DNA from: UBA6345 sp045577635
Lineage (GTDB): Bacteria > Bacillota > Clostridia > Christensenellales > UBA1242
NCBI GenBank assembly: GCA_045577635.1
Contig: JAZNIS010000048.1
Coordinates: 1-5,151 of the forward strand
Length of the DNA stretch: 5,151 nt
Reading direction: 5' to 3'
The translations under genes and the position numbers were made by a program. The notes under the pieces were generated by a model, which saw only the letters and a list, made by a program, of their open reading frames with translations, had not been told where the DNA came from and did no database searches. Numbering within the stretch: the first letter of the stretch is position 1; every line of letters starts with the position of its first letter. This document shows positions 1 through 5,151 of the stretch, one piece after another.

Positions 1-1287
1 ACCTTGACATCTACCCATACCAGCTCTAACCCTTCGCTTAATAGAATCAACACTATTTGGTTTTAAAGGAGAATTTAAAGCTTCCTTAATTTCACCCAAA
101 CTAACACATTCACATTTACAAATAATTTTTCCGTAATCAGGATTGGTTGCAATCAGCTTATTCTTTTGAGCTGTTGTAAGCTTGTTAATATTTGTATATG
201 CTTTTCTTTTTTTCATTTTAATATCTGAATTAGTAAAACCTAATAATTCTTCAGCAACATATTCTGCAATAGCAGGTGCTGCTGTTAAACCAGGAGAACA
301 AATACCAGAAATATTAATAATGTTATGTTTAATTTTAGATCGTTCAACAATAAAATCTGAACCACAAATTGTTCTTGTTCCAGAAAAATTACGAATACAT
401 TTGTTTAATGGAACATTAGTTATTATTTCGTTTGATTTTGCCTTAACTTCATTAAGACCGTTTGTTGTTGTTATTACTGAACTATCACTTACATAACTTG
501 TTGGACCAACAATAGTGTTTCCATCAACAGTGGGACTTACTAAAACACCTTTTGAGTGTTGAGATGGTAATGGAAATACAGTTAAATCTGTTACTTTAAC
601 AGAACTATCTAATAAATAATATTCGCCTCGCTTATATTCCAAATTATAAGTTTCGGTTCCAAGCAATTTAGCAACAGCATTATAGTTGGCACCTGTTGCA
701 TTAATAACAGTTTTAGCAAAAATTTTAAACTTACCAGCAGAAAGTTCATAACCATCAGTGGTTTTCTTGCATTTTTTAATTTCTGTGTTAAACATTATTG
801 CTGCACCATTTAAAACAGCTTCTTCAGCTAATGCAATAGTAAACATATATGGTGAAACAACACATGATGTTTTAGCATATAAACCACAAGTAATGTTTTC
901 GGCTAAATTAGGTAGTTTTTGTAAAAGTTGTTCTCTGTTTAAAACCTCTAAACCAGAAACACCATTTTCCTTTCCTCTTTTTAATAAATCGTTAACAACA
1001 GATTTATCGTTACCAACAACCACAGCTCCACAATTATTTAGCGGAACATCTAGTTCTTTACACAAAGAAAAATAAAGTTCGTTGCCCCTAACATTAAATT
1101 TAGCTTTTAATGTGTTAGGTTTACAATCAAATCCTGCATGAACAATACCACTATTTGCTTTACTTGTTCCTGTGGCAACATCATTTTCTTTTTCAATTAA
1201 AACAACCCTTTTACCTTTTCTGGTTAGTTTATTAAGAATAGCACAACCAACAACTCCACCACCGATTATCGCAACATCATAATTCAT
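1..1287 (-). CDS. GlpA-like NAD(P)/FAD-dependent oxidoreductase with C-terminal BFD-like [2Fe-2S] domain, 3' end missing
   Basis: Probable glycerol-3-phosphate dehydrogenase of the GlpA/LhgO (DAO) family, oxidising sn-glycerol-3-phosphate to dihydroxyacetone phosphate. The 429 visible codons are open from ATG at 1287 to the window edge, so the 3' end is missing; from memory relatives run to about 480-500 residues. Seen in the sequence: an N-terminal FAD-binding Rossmann motif GGGVVG (residues 9-14) with acidic E32 ending the second strand; NSGIVHAGFD (46-55) as in this family; NATGANY (195-201); and the FAD-binding SPGLTAAPAIAE (331-342). From residue 390 a BFD-like iron-sulfur domain begins, with CKCEC (390-394) and GMGRCQG (423-429); the last cluster cysteine would lie just outside. 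The start is supported by GGAG at 1294-1297, six bases upstream. It is divergent from glpK, which favours glycerol-3-phosphate as substrate. L-2-hydroxyglutarate oxidase activity is the main alternative. In Clostridia, relatives are often followed by a second flavoprotein and a DUF1667 protein, which here would be off-window. Confidence 0.9.
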   Translation of the reverse strand, partial: MNYDVAIIGGGVVGCAILNKLTRKGKRVVLIEKENDVATGTSKANSGIVHAGFDCKPNTLKAKFNVRGNELYFSLCKELDVPLNNCGAVVVGNDKSVVNDLLKRGKENGVSGLEVLNREQLLQKLPNLAENITCGLYAKTSCVVSPYMFTIALAEEAVLNGAAIMFNTEIKKCKKTTDGYELSAGKFKIFAKTVINATGANYNAVAKLLGTETYNLEYKRGEYYLLDSSVKVTDLTVFPLPSQHSKGVLVSPTVDGNTIVGPTSYVSDSSVITTTNGLNEVKAKSNEIITNVPLNKCIRNFSGTRTICGSDFIVERSKIKHNIINISGICSPGLTAAPAIAEYVAEELLGFTNSDIKMKKRKAYTNINKLTTAQKNKLIATNPDYGKIICKCECVSLGEIKEALNSPLKPNSVDSIKRRVRAGMGRCQG

Positions 1288-1313
1288 AATTTACTCCAAC
1301 AATATTTTTAACT

Positions 1314-1342
1314 ATTATATCAAAGATTTTAAATAATACTAA
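1314..1342 (-). promoter_or_regulatory. Extended -10 promoter of the GlpA-like gene
   Basis: On the minus strand a consensus TATAAT (1319-1314) is preceded by TGA, giving the extended -10 form TGnTATAAT. Seventeen bases further upstream is a weak -35, TTAGTA (1342-1337). Transcription would begin near 1307, leaving a leader of about 20 bases with the GGAG site. A consensus extended -10 can work with a poor -35, so this promoter may be moderately strong or activator-assisted; that is inference. Confidence 0.65.
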
Positions 1343-1360
1343 TTAAATAATTAAATTGAT

Positions 1361-1389
1361 TTTAGTTTTTTATATAAATTTGTTACAAT
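1361..1389 (+). promoter_or_regulatory. Extended -10 promoter of the glpK-hydrolase operon
   Basis: TACAAT at 1384-1389 is preceded by TGT, giving an extended -10 (TGTTACAAT, 1381-1389). A poor -35 candidate, TTTAGT (1361-1366), lies 17 bases upstream. Transcription would begin near 1396, giving a leader of about 25 bases. The layout mirrors the promoter on the other strand: both have good extended -10 elements and weak -35 elements, and the two -35 elements are 18 bp apart. Confidence 0.6.
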
Positions 1390-1409
1390 AGGGTTAAGTT
1401 AATATAATT

Positions 1410-1414
1410 GGGGG
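1410..1414 (+). promoter_or_regulatory. Ribosome binding site that decides the glpK start
   Basis: GGGGG at 1410-1414 lies six bases before ATG 1421 but only three before the in-frame GTG at 1418. The spacing favours ATG 1421. An out-of-frame ATG at 1416 overlaps both and is too close to the site to be favoured. Confidence 0.6.
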
Positions 1415-1420
1415 AATGTG

Positions 1421-2905
1421 ATGTTGAAAAAGAAATACATTTTAGGTATTGATGAAGGAACAACAAGTGTTAGAACTGTTTTGTTTGACACAACAAAAAA
1501 ACAAATAGTTGATGCTGAAAAAATAAAGTTTCATCAATACTTTCCTTCTCCTGGCTGGGTTGAACATGATGCAGAAGAAATTTGGGATGCAACCAGAAAA
1601 ACTTTAAACCTGATTATTAAGAAACACAACATTAAAAACGAAGAAGTTTACGGAATTGCAATAACAAATCAAAGAGAAACCACAGTTGCATGGAATAAGG
1701 AAACAAATAAATCAGTGGGCAAAGCAATTGTTTGGCAATGCCGAAGAACAGCTGACTATTGCAAAACAATTAAAAACAGCTGGGAAATAAAAAAGAAAAC
1801 TGGCTTAATTATTGATGCTTACTTTTCAGCTACAAAAATGCATTGGTTACTAAACAACAATGAAGAAATTAAACAATTAAATTTAGAAGATAAGTTAAGA
1901 TTTGGAACAATTGATACATTTTTAATTAGTAAATTAACCGAAGGCAATAGTTTTTACACAGATGTTACAAATGCATCTAGAACAATGCTTTACAACATTA
2001 ACACATTAAGTTGGGATAAAAAACTTTTACAACAATTTGGAATTAAAGAAAGTTCACTACCAGAAGTTAAACCTTGCAGTTATAATTTTGGGTTAGCAAA
2101 AACAATTATTGGAGATATTCCAATTTTAAGTGTTATAGGAGACCAACAAGCTTCACTATTTGGACAAGGTTGCTTTAACCCTGGTATGGCTAAGTGCACA
2201 TACGGAACAGGTGCTTTTATTTTAATGAACACAGGCAAAATTGCTAATGTTAAAAATAAAAAGATGCTGGCAACTATTGCTTGGCAAATTGGAGATGATA
2301 TATCCTATGCCCTAGAAGGTAGTGTATTTAATGCAGGTGCAGCCCTTGAATGGGGAAACAGATTGGGTTTGTTTAAAAACTCTACTGAAACTGCTGCCCT
2401 AGCCGAAAGTGTTGGAAACAATGGTGGTGTTTACTGTGTACCAGCATTTACAGGATTGGGTGCTCCTTATTGGGATGCAAAAGCTCATGGAATTGTTTAT
2501 GGAATAACCGGTGGAACAACAAAAGCACATGTAAGCAGAGCCATTTTAGAAAGTATGGCATACTCTACTTACGACATTATTAAAACAATGCAAAAAAGTG
2601 GAATTGAAATTGATGAATTAAGATGTGATGGCGGAGTTAGTAAAAATGACTTTTTGTTACAATATCAAAGTGATTTAATTGGTAAACAATTACTTCGTCA
2701 AGCAAGTATTGAAGCAACAGTTTTAGGTGCAATATATATGGCAGGAATTACTGCAAATATTTATAAAAATTTAGAAGAAGTTTCAAAATTAATTAAATTT
2801 GAACATAAATTTAAACCTAAAAGAACAGCTAACGAAATGGAAAAATATGTTAATGAGTGGCACGATGCTGTTTCTAGGTGTTTAAGTAAAAGGAGAAAAA
2901 TATGA
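1421..2905 (+). CDS. glpK: Glycerol kinase
   Basis: Cytoplasmic FGGY-family kinase converting glycerol and ATP to sn-glycerol-3-phosphate. The 494 residues are full length for the family (about 500). Motifs in order: nucleotide-binding DEGTTSVR (11-18, usually DQGTTSSR); PGWVEHD (44-50); glycerol-contacting R85-E86 in NQRETT; W105 in VWQCRRT; Y134; TNASRTML (183-190); catalytic D241 in GDQQ; YGTGAFILMNTG (261-272); PAFTGLGAPYWD (341-352); and CDGGVSKNDFL (402-412). Assignment by these residues is strong. Two regulatory features are absent: the HPr-phosphorylated His of the YHF motif in enterococcal GlpK is Asn here (YNF, 221-223), and the E. coli GGKGGTR fructose-1,6-bisphosphate loop is not found. 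ATG 1421 was chosen over GTG 1418 for ribosome-binding-site spacing. The stop TGA overlaps the next gene's ATG (ATGA at 2902-2905), so the two are probably translationally coupled. Confidence 0.96.
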   Translation: MLKKKYILGIDEGTTSVRTVLFDTTKKQIVDAEKIKFHQYFPSPGWVEHDAEEIWDATRKTLNLIIKKHNIKNEEVYGIAITNQRETTVAWNKETNKSVGKAIVWQCRRTADYCKTIKNSWEIKKKTGLIIDAYFSATKMHWLLNNNEEIKQLNLEDKLRFGTIDTFLISKLTEGNSFYTDVTNASRTMLYNINTLSWDKKLLQQFGIKESSLPEVKPCSYNFGLAKTIIGDIPILSVIGDQQASLFGQGCFNPGMAKCTYGTGAFILMNTGKIANVKNKKMLATIAWQIGDDISYALEGSVFNAGAALEWGNRLGLFKNSTETAALAESVGNNGGVYCVPAFTGLGAPYWDAKAHGIVYGITGGTTKAHVSRAILESMAYSTYDIIKTMQKSGIEIDELRCDGGVSKNDFLLQYQSDLIGKQLLRQASIEATVLGAIYMAGITANIYKNLEEVSKLIKFEHKFKPKRTANEMEKYVNEWHDAVSRCLSKRRKI

Positions 2906-3783
2906 GAAAAGAAATTATTGTAGGATTTGAAAACAAAGATTTAACTGCATATTTTTGGGACGATGTTAAAAATGCAAAAGCAGTTGTTCAAATTATTCAT
3001 GGAATGCAAGAACATGCTAAAAGATATGATCATGTTGCAAAAGAATTAAATAAAGCTGGATTTATTGTTTTTGCATCTGATTTAAGGGGTCATGGTGAAA
3101 CAGTTGGTGATGTTAAGTTTTTAGGACACACAAACGGCGATATTTTTAAAGAAATTGTTGAAGACCAAAAAATTATTACTAAAATGCTTTGTGAAAAATA
3201 TAACCTACCCGTTTATGTTTTAGGTCATTCATTTGGTTCGTTTATAACTCAAAGATATGTTCAAGAATGCAATTTAAGCAAAAAAGCAGTTATTTGTGGT
3301 AGTGCCTACACTAAAACAGCACTTATGAAAGCTGGCCAAATTTTTGCATATATTACAGGTTTTTTTAAAGGAAACCACACTACTGCAAAATTTATTGAAA
3401 GTTTAAGTTTTGGTTCATATAAAAAACAATTTGAAGATGGAAACTGGTTAGTAACCGATAAACAAGTTTTTGAAGATTACAAAGCTGACCCATATTGTGG
3501 AACACCATTCCCTGCTTGTTTTTATAAAAGTATGTTTAAAAATGTTACTGCAAACTATAAAAACTTAAAAAATATTGATAAAGAACAAAAAATATTCTTA
3601 ATAGCTGGTGATAAAGACCCTGTTGGTTCAAATGGAAAATCAGTAGAAAAACTATTTGAAGTTTACAAAAAGAACAGTGTTGATGTTCAATTAAAATTAT
3701 ATAAAAATGACAGACACGAAATTTTAAATGGCGAAAACAAAGCCGAAGTAATTAAAGATGTTATAGAGTTTTTTAATAATTAA
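2902..3783 (+). CDS. Alpha/beta hydrolase, lysophospholipase/monoacylglycerol lipase type (Hydrolase_4)
   Basis: Serine hydrolase of 293 residues, a normal length for this family. The fold is readable: HGMQEH (33-38, oxyanion region), a DLRGHGET strand-turn (60-67), nucleophile elbow GHSFGS with Ser110 (108-113), acidic residue D239 in GDKDPVG (236-242), and catalytic H272 in NDRHE (269-273), with a helical cap at about 135-215 that includes ADPYCGTPF (195-203). The catalytic triad is therefore complete. No signal peptide or membrane segment is visible, so it should act in the cytoplasm or at the inner membrane face. AGGAG at 2891-2895, six bases from ATG, lies inside the end of glpK; the 4-bp overlap implies one operon. 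The context suggests it releases glycerol or a glycerol precursor from acylglycerols or lysophospholipids (inference). Family members have varied ester substrates, so specificity is open. It ends in TAA five bases before a terminator stem. Confidence 0.9.
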   Translation: MRKEIIVGFENKDLTAYFWDDVKNAKAVVQIIHGMQEHAKRYDHVAKELNKAGFIVFASDLRGHGETVGDVKFLGHTNGDIFKEIVEDQKIITKMLCEKYNLPVYVLGHSFGSFITQRYVQECNLSKKAVICGSAYTKTALMKAGQIFAYITGFFKGNHTTAKFIESLSFGSYKKQFEDGNWLVTDKQVFEDYKADPYCGTPFPACFYKSMFKNVTANYKNLKNIDKEQKIFLIAGDKDPVGSNGKSVEKLFEVYKKNSVDVQLKLYKNDRHEILNGENKAEVIKDVIEFFNN

Positions 3784-3787
3784 TTAA

Positions 3788-3819
3788 AAAAAAGACACTT
3801 ATTAAAAAGTGTCTTTTTT
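3788..3819. terminator. Bidirectional intrinsic terminator between convergent genes
   Basis: A perfect 13-bp stem (3788-3800 with 3807-3819) closes a 6-base loop. Its core is GACACTT/AAGTGTC, flanked by A residues on the left and T residues on the right. Read on the plus strand it ends in six T; on the minus strand it ends in eight T (3793-3786). It therefore terminates both the glpK-hydrolase operon and the EEP-family gene. It starts five bases after the hydrolase stop and ends four bases before the complement of the EEP stop. Confidence 0.92.
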
Positions 3820-3823
3820 ATTG

Positions 3824-4936
3824 CTATTTTAGTTTAAATGTTAGTGTTGCTGGATTATGGTCGGAATGTTTAAAATCAGCACTAACACCATTAATTAGGT
3901 TTGTTACAGATTCAACTTCAACATTATCACTAACAATAAATCCATCAAGAGTAACTGTGTAGTTAACACCTTTAACATAAGGAATATCGGTTGAACGACA
4001 ACTTGGATCATCAGAAGCAGCAGCAAAATCAAAATGTTCAGGTAAATCTTCTTTATCTAATTTATAAACCCAATCAGGAATGTTTTGTGTTGTTTCATAC
4101 ATTTCGGATGTGTTTGCAATATCATGGTTAAAATCACCACCAACAATTACATAATTGCCCTTGCTATACTCTTCGGTTAAAATTTGATTAAGTTTAATTA
4201 ATTGTTGTTGTCTTACCAAACCACCTTCATCAAAGGCAGACATATGAGAATTAATCATAACAAGTTGTTTATCTTCATCAACTTGAAAACGATTTATTGA
4301 AAAGCATCTATCTAAATCAAAATATTTATTAGGAAAACTTTCATCAATAGGATAAGAAACCCTGGTTGAAGATGAAATTTTATACTTACTAAATGTTGCA
4401 ATACCTGCTGTGCTTTTACCATGTGGGTCGTTAAAAGGATATAATAAATAAGCAGAATGGAAATTTTCAGCAAAAGTATAACCAAAATTAGAATATGCTT
4501 TAGTTAGCATTTCTAATTGATTTACATGATGGCTTCTTGTTCCATCAATATCAACTTCTTGAAACAAATAAAAATCTGAATTTAAAGCTTTGGATTGTTC
4601 AATTGCACCATTTGTGTTATCTAATACAATTTGTTTACTTCTAGCTTTGCTATAATCACCTTTAACATTTTCACCTGTTTTCATTTGTCCTGTATCCATA
4701 AAAAAAGAAAAGTCATGGTTGTATGCACCAAAACCAATGTTGAATGTTGTAACCTTGTAACTAGTTCCAGTGTGAATAGTTTCTTCCTGATTATTATTAA
4801 TGTTTAATGCCAAATTATCTTCAATTCGGTAATATTGACACGAAACATAAATTACATAACCAAGCACCAAAAGAATACCCAAACCCAAAATTGAAGCTAG
4901 CACAATGCCAACAATTTTAAATACTGTACCTGTCAT
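3824..4936 (-). CDS. Membrane-anchored endonuclease/exonuclease/phosphatase (EEP) family protein
   Basis: Predicted metal-dependent phosphodiesterase or phosphatase of the EEP (DNase I/sphingomyelinase-like) superfamily, 370 residues. Residues about 8-33 form a single long hydrophobic segment after a short N-terminus, so the catalytic domain (about 60-370) should face outside the cell. All core residues are readable: N66 in TFNIG, E127 in FQEVD, H231 in NSHMSA, D268 and N270 in GGDFN, D331 in TLDGFIVS, and D359-H360 in SDHNP. PSCRSTDIPY (311-320) resembles a block I remember in uncharacterised Firmicutes relatives. The substrate cannot be read from the sequence: nucleic acid, a phospholipid head group or an inositol-type phosphate are all possible. 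GGGG at 4946-4949 lies nine bases before the ATG. The stop is TAG. It is convergent with the hydrolase, is transcribed from its own promoter, and is insulated by terminators on both sides, so it is probably monocistronic. Confidence 0.9.
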   Translation of the reverse strand: MTGTVFKIVGIVLASILGLGILLVLGYVIYVSCQYYRIEDNLALNINNNQEETIHTGTSYKVTTFNIGFGAYNHDFSFFMDTGQMKTGENVKGDYSKARSKQIVLDNTNGAIEQSKALNSDFYLFQEVDIDGTRSHHVNQLEMLTKAYSNFGYTFAENFHSAYLLYPFNDPHGKSTAGIATFSKYKISSSTRVSYPIDESFPNKYFDLDRCFSINRFQVDEDKQLVMINSHMSAFDEGGLVRQQQLIKLNQILTEEYSKGNYVIVGGDFNHDIANTSEMYETTQNIPDWVYKLDKEDLPEHFDFAAASDDPSCRSTDIPYVKGVNYTVTLDGFIVSDNVEVESVTNLINGVSADFKHSDHNPATLTFKLK

Positions 4937-4959
4937 AAATTTTTACCCCGTTTTTTGTT

Positions 4960-4988
4960 AGTATAATAAAAAGAAAGAAAATATACAA
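4960..4988 (-). promoter_or_regulatory. Promoter of the EEP-family gene
   Basis: Minus-strand TATACT (4965-4960, five of six consensus bases) sits 17 bases from TTGTAT (4988-4983), which keeps the conserved TTG. Transcription would begin near 4953, leaving a leader of about 16 bases carrying the GGGG ribosome binding site. It lies after the upstream gene's terminator, which supports an independent transcription unit. TATTAT at 4968-4963 is an overlapping alternative -10. Confidence 0.55.
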
Positions 4989-5020
4989 ATAAATACATTA
5001 AAATTAATAAAATATAAAAC

Positions 5021-5052
5021 AAAAGCCCCATAAATTAACTTATAGGACTTTT
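5021..5052 (-). terminator. Intrinsic terminator of the P-type ATPase gene
   Basis: The arms 5052-5040 and 5033-5021 pair over 13 positions around a 6-base loop, and the transcript then continues G-UUUU and further U-rich sequence (5020 down to about 5007). On the minus-strand RNA two positions are G-U wobbles; on the plus strand the same positions are C-A mismatches. The structure therefore favours the minus strand, matching a gene whose stop codon ends four bases upstream at 5057. Confidence 0.8.
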
Positions 5053-5056
5053 TTAT

Positions 5057-5151
5057 TTATTTATTATTTTTGTTAAACTTTATTAAGAAAATTCTAATTG
5101 CATTTAAAATTGCCAACATACTAACACCAACATCGGCAAAAATTGCTAGGT
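5057..5151 (-). CDS. C-terminal tail of a P1B-type metal-transporting ATPase, 5' part outside window
   Basis: Only the last 30 codons and the TAA stop (5059-5057) are inside the window; two further bases (5151-5150) belong to a split codon. The tail begins LAIFADVGVSMLAILNAIRI, which matches the final transmembrane helix of heavy-metal ATPases (Cad/Zn/Co/Cu exporters typically carry AxFADVGxxxLAVLNAxR here), followed by a short basic end, KFNKNNK. The role would be ATP-driven metal efflux across the cytoplasmic membrane. Metal specificity depends on the missing membrane CPC-type motif and N-terminal domain, so it cannot be given. The assignment rests on a short but distinctive motif. A terminator follows four bases after the stop. 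Confidence 0.8.
   Translation of the reverse strand, partial: LAIFADVGVSMLAILNAIRIFLIKFNKNNK

Larger units (their letters stand above)
1300..1410. repeat. Inverted near-repeat flanking the divergent promoters, candidate operator pair
   Basis: A 14-base element, AGTTAATATAATTG (plus strand, 1397-1410), matches AGTTAAAAATATTG (minus strand, 1313-1300) at 11 of 14 positions. Each copy lies just downstream of its -10 box and directly before the ribosome binding site. Between the promoters there is also an AT-only palindrome, TAATTAAATAATTA (1340-1353), that overlaps the minus-strand -35. Either could be a regulator site shared by the two units. Base composition is so skewed that chance similarity is a real possibility. 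Confidence 0.25.

Noticed and set aside
182..496. Plus-strand open frame of 104 codons
   Set aside because: It lies wholly antisense to the GlpA-like gene, which has clear family motifs in this stretch (SPGLTAAPAIAE and others). It shows no recognisable domain, so it is a shadow frame.
758..1075. Plus-strand open frame of 105 codons
   Set aside because: Also antisense to the GlpA-like gene and without a recognisable domain; the opposite strand gives an uninterrupted, family-like protein.
1380..1388. Short palindrome TTGTTACAA overlapping the glpK -10, considered as an operator or catabolite-repression (cre) site
   Set aside because: It lacks the central CG and the length of a cre site, and most of it is explained by the extended -10 box.
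1418..1420. GTG at 1418 as the glpK start
   Set aside because: It is only three bases from the GGGGG ribosome binding site and one codon before an ATG with good spacing; it would add just one residue.
1288..1420. Riboswitch or structured leader in the divergent intergenic region
   Set aside because: The predicted leaders are only about 20-25 bases, AT-rich and without a stable GC-containing stem.
4838..4849. Possible lipobox (YVSC, Cys33) in the EEP protein
   Set aside because: The -3 residue is Tyr rather than Leu/Val/Ile, the preceding hydrophobic stretch is too long, and the N-terminus has only one lysine. A transmembrane anchor fits better.

Overview
The window is AT-rich DNA (about one third G+C or less, judged by eye) from a low-GC Gram-positive-type bacterium, most likely an uncultured Bacilli/Mollicutes-related or clostridial gut lineage. 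The reasons are the strongly A/T-biased codons (AGA for Arg, TTA for Leu), GGAG/GGGG-type ribosome binding sites, and the family resemblance of the proteins. Every tryptophan codon seen is TGG and glpK ends in TGA, so the standard bacterial code applies rather than the Mycoplasma code. The taxonomic placement is inference.

Layout, left to right. Positions 1-1287 (minus) hold most of a GlpA-like FAD-dependent oxidoreductase that runs off the left edge inside its C-terminal [2Fe-2S] (BFD-like) domain. A 133-bp divergent intergenic region follows, with one extended -10 promoter firing each way. On the plus strand, glycerol kinase (glpK, 1421-2905) and an alpha/beta hydrolase of the lysophospholipase/monoacylglycerol lipase type (2902-3783) overlap by 4 bp and form a translationally coupled operon. 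This operon ends at a bidirectional terminator (3788-3819), shared with a convergent minus-strand gene (3824-4936) for a membrane-anchored endonuclease/exonuclease/phosphatase (EEP) family protein. That gene has its own promoter (4960-4988). Upstream of it, a second minus-strand terminator (5021-5052) closes a gene whose last 30 codons lie at 5057-5151 and read as the C-terminal tail of a P1B-type metal-transporting ATPase.

Functional reading. The first three genes make a plausible glycerol-salvage module: the hydrolase could free glycerol from monoacylglycerol or glycerophospholipid breakdown products, GlpK would phosphorylate it, and the GlpA-like enzyme would oxidise sn-glycerol-3-phosphate to dihydroxyacetone phosphate. 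No glycerol facilitator is visible in the window. GlpK lacks both the HPr-phosphorylated histidine known from enterococcal GlpK and the fructose-1,6-bisphosphate loop known from E. coli, so control may be mainly transcriptional, through the divergent promoter region. The EEP protein and the metal ATPase look like independent transcription units.

No RNA genes, CRISPR arrays, insertion sequences or phage genes were seen. This looks like an ordinary metabolic region. I did not find convincing evidence of an undescribed system; the findings are refinements and testable oddities.
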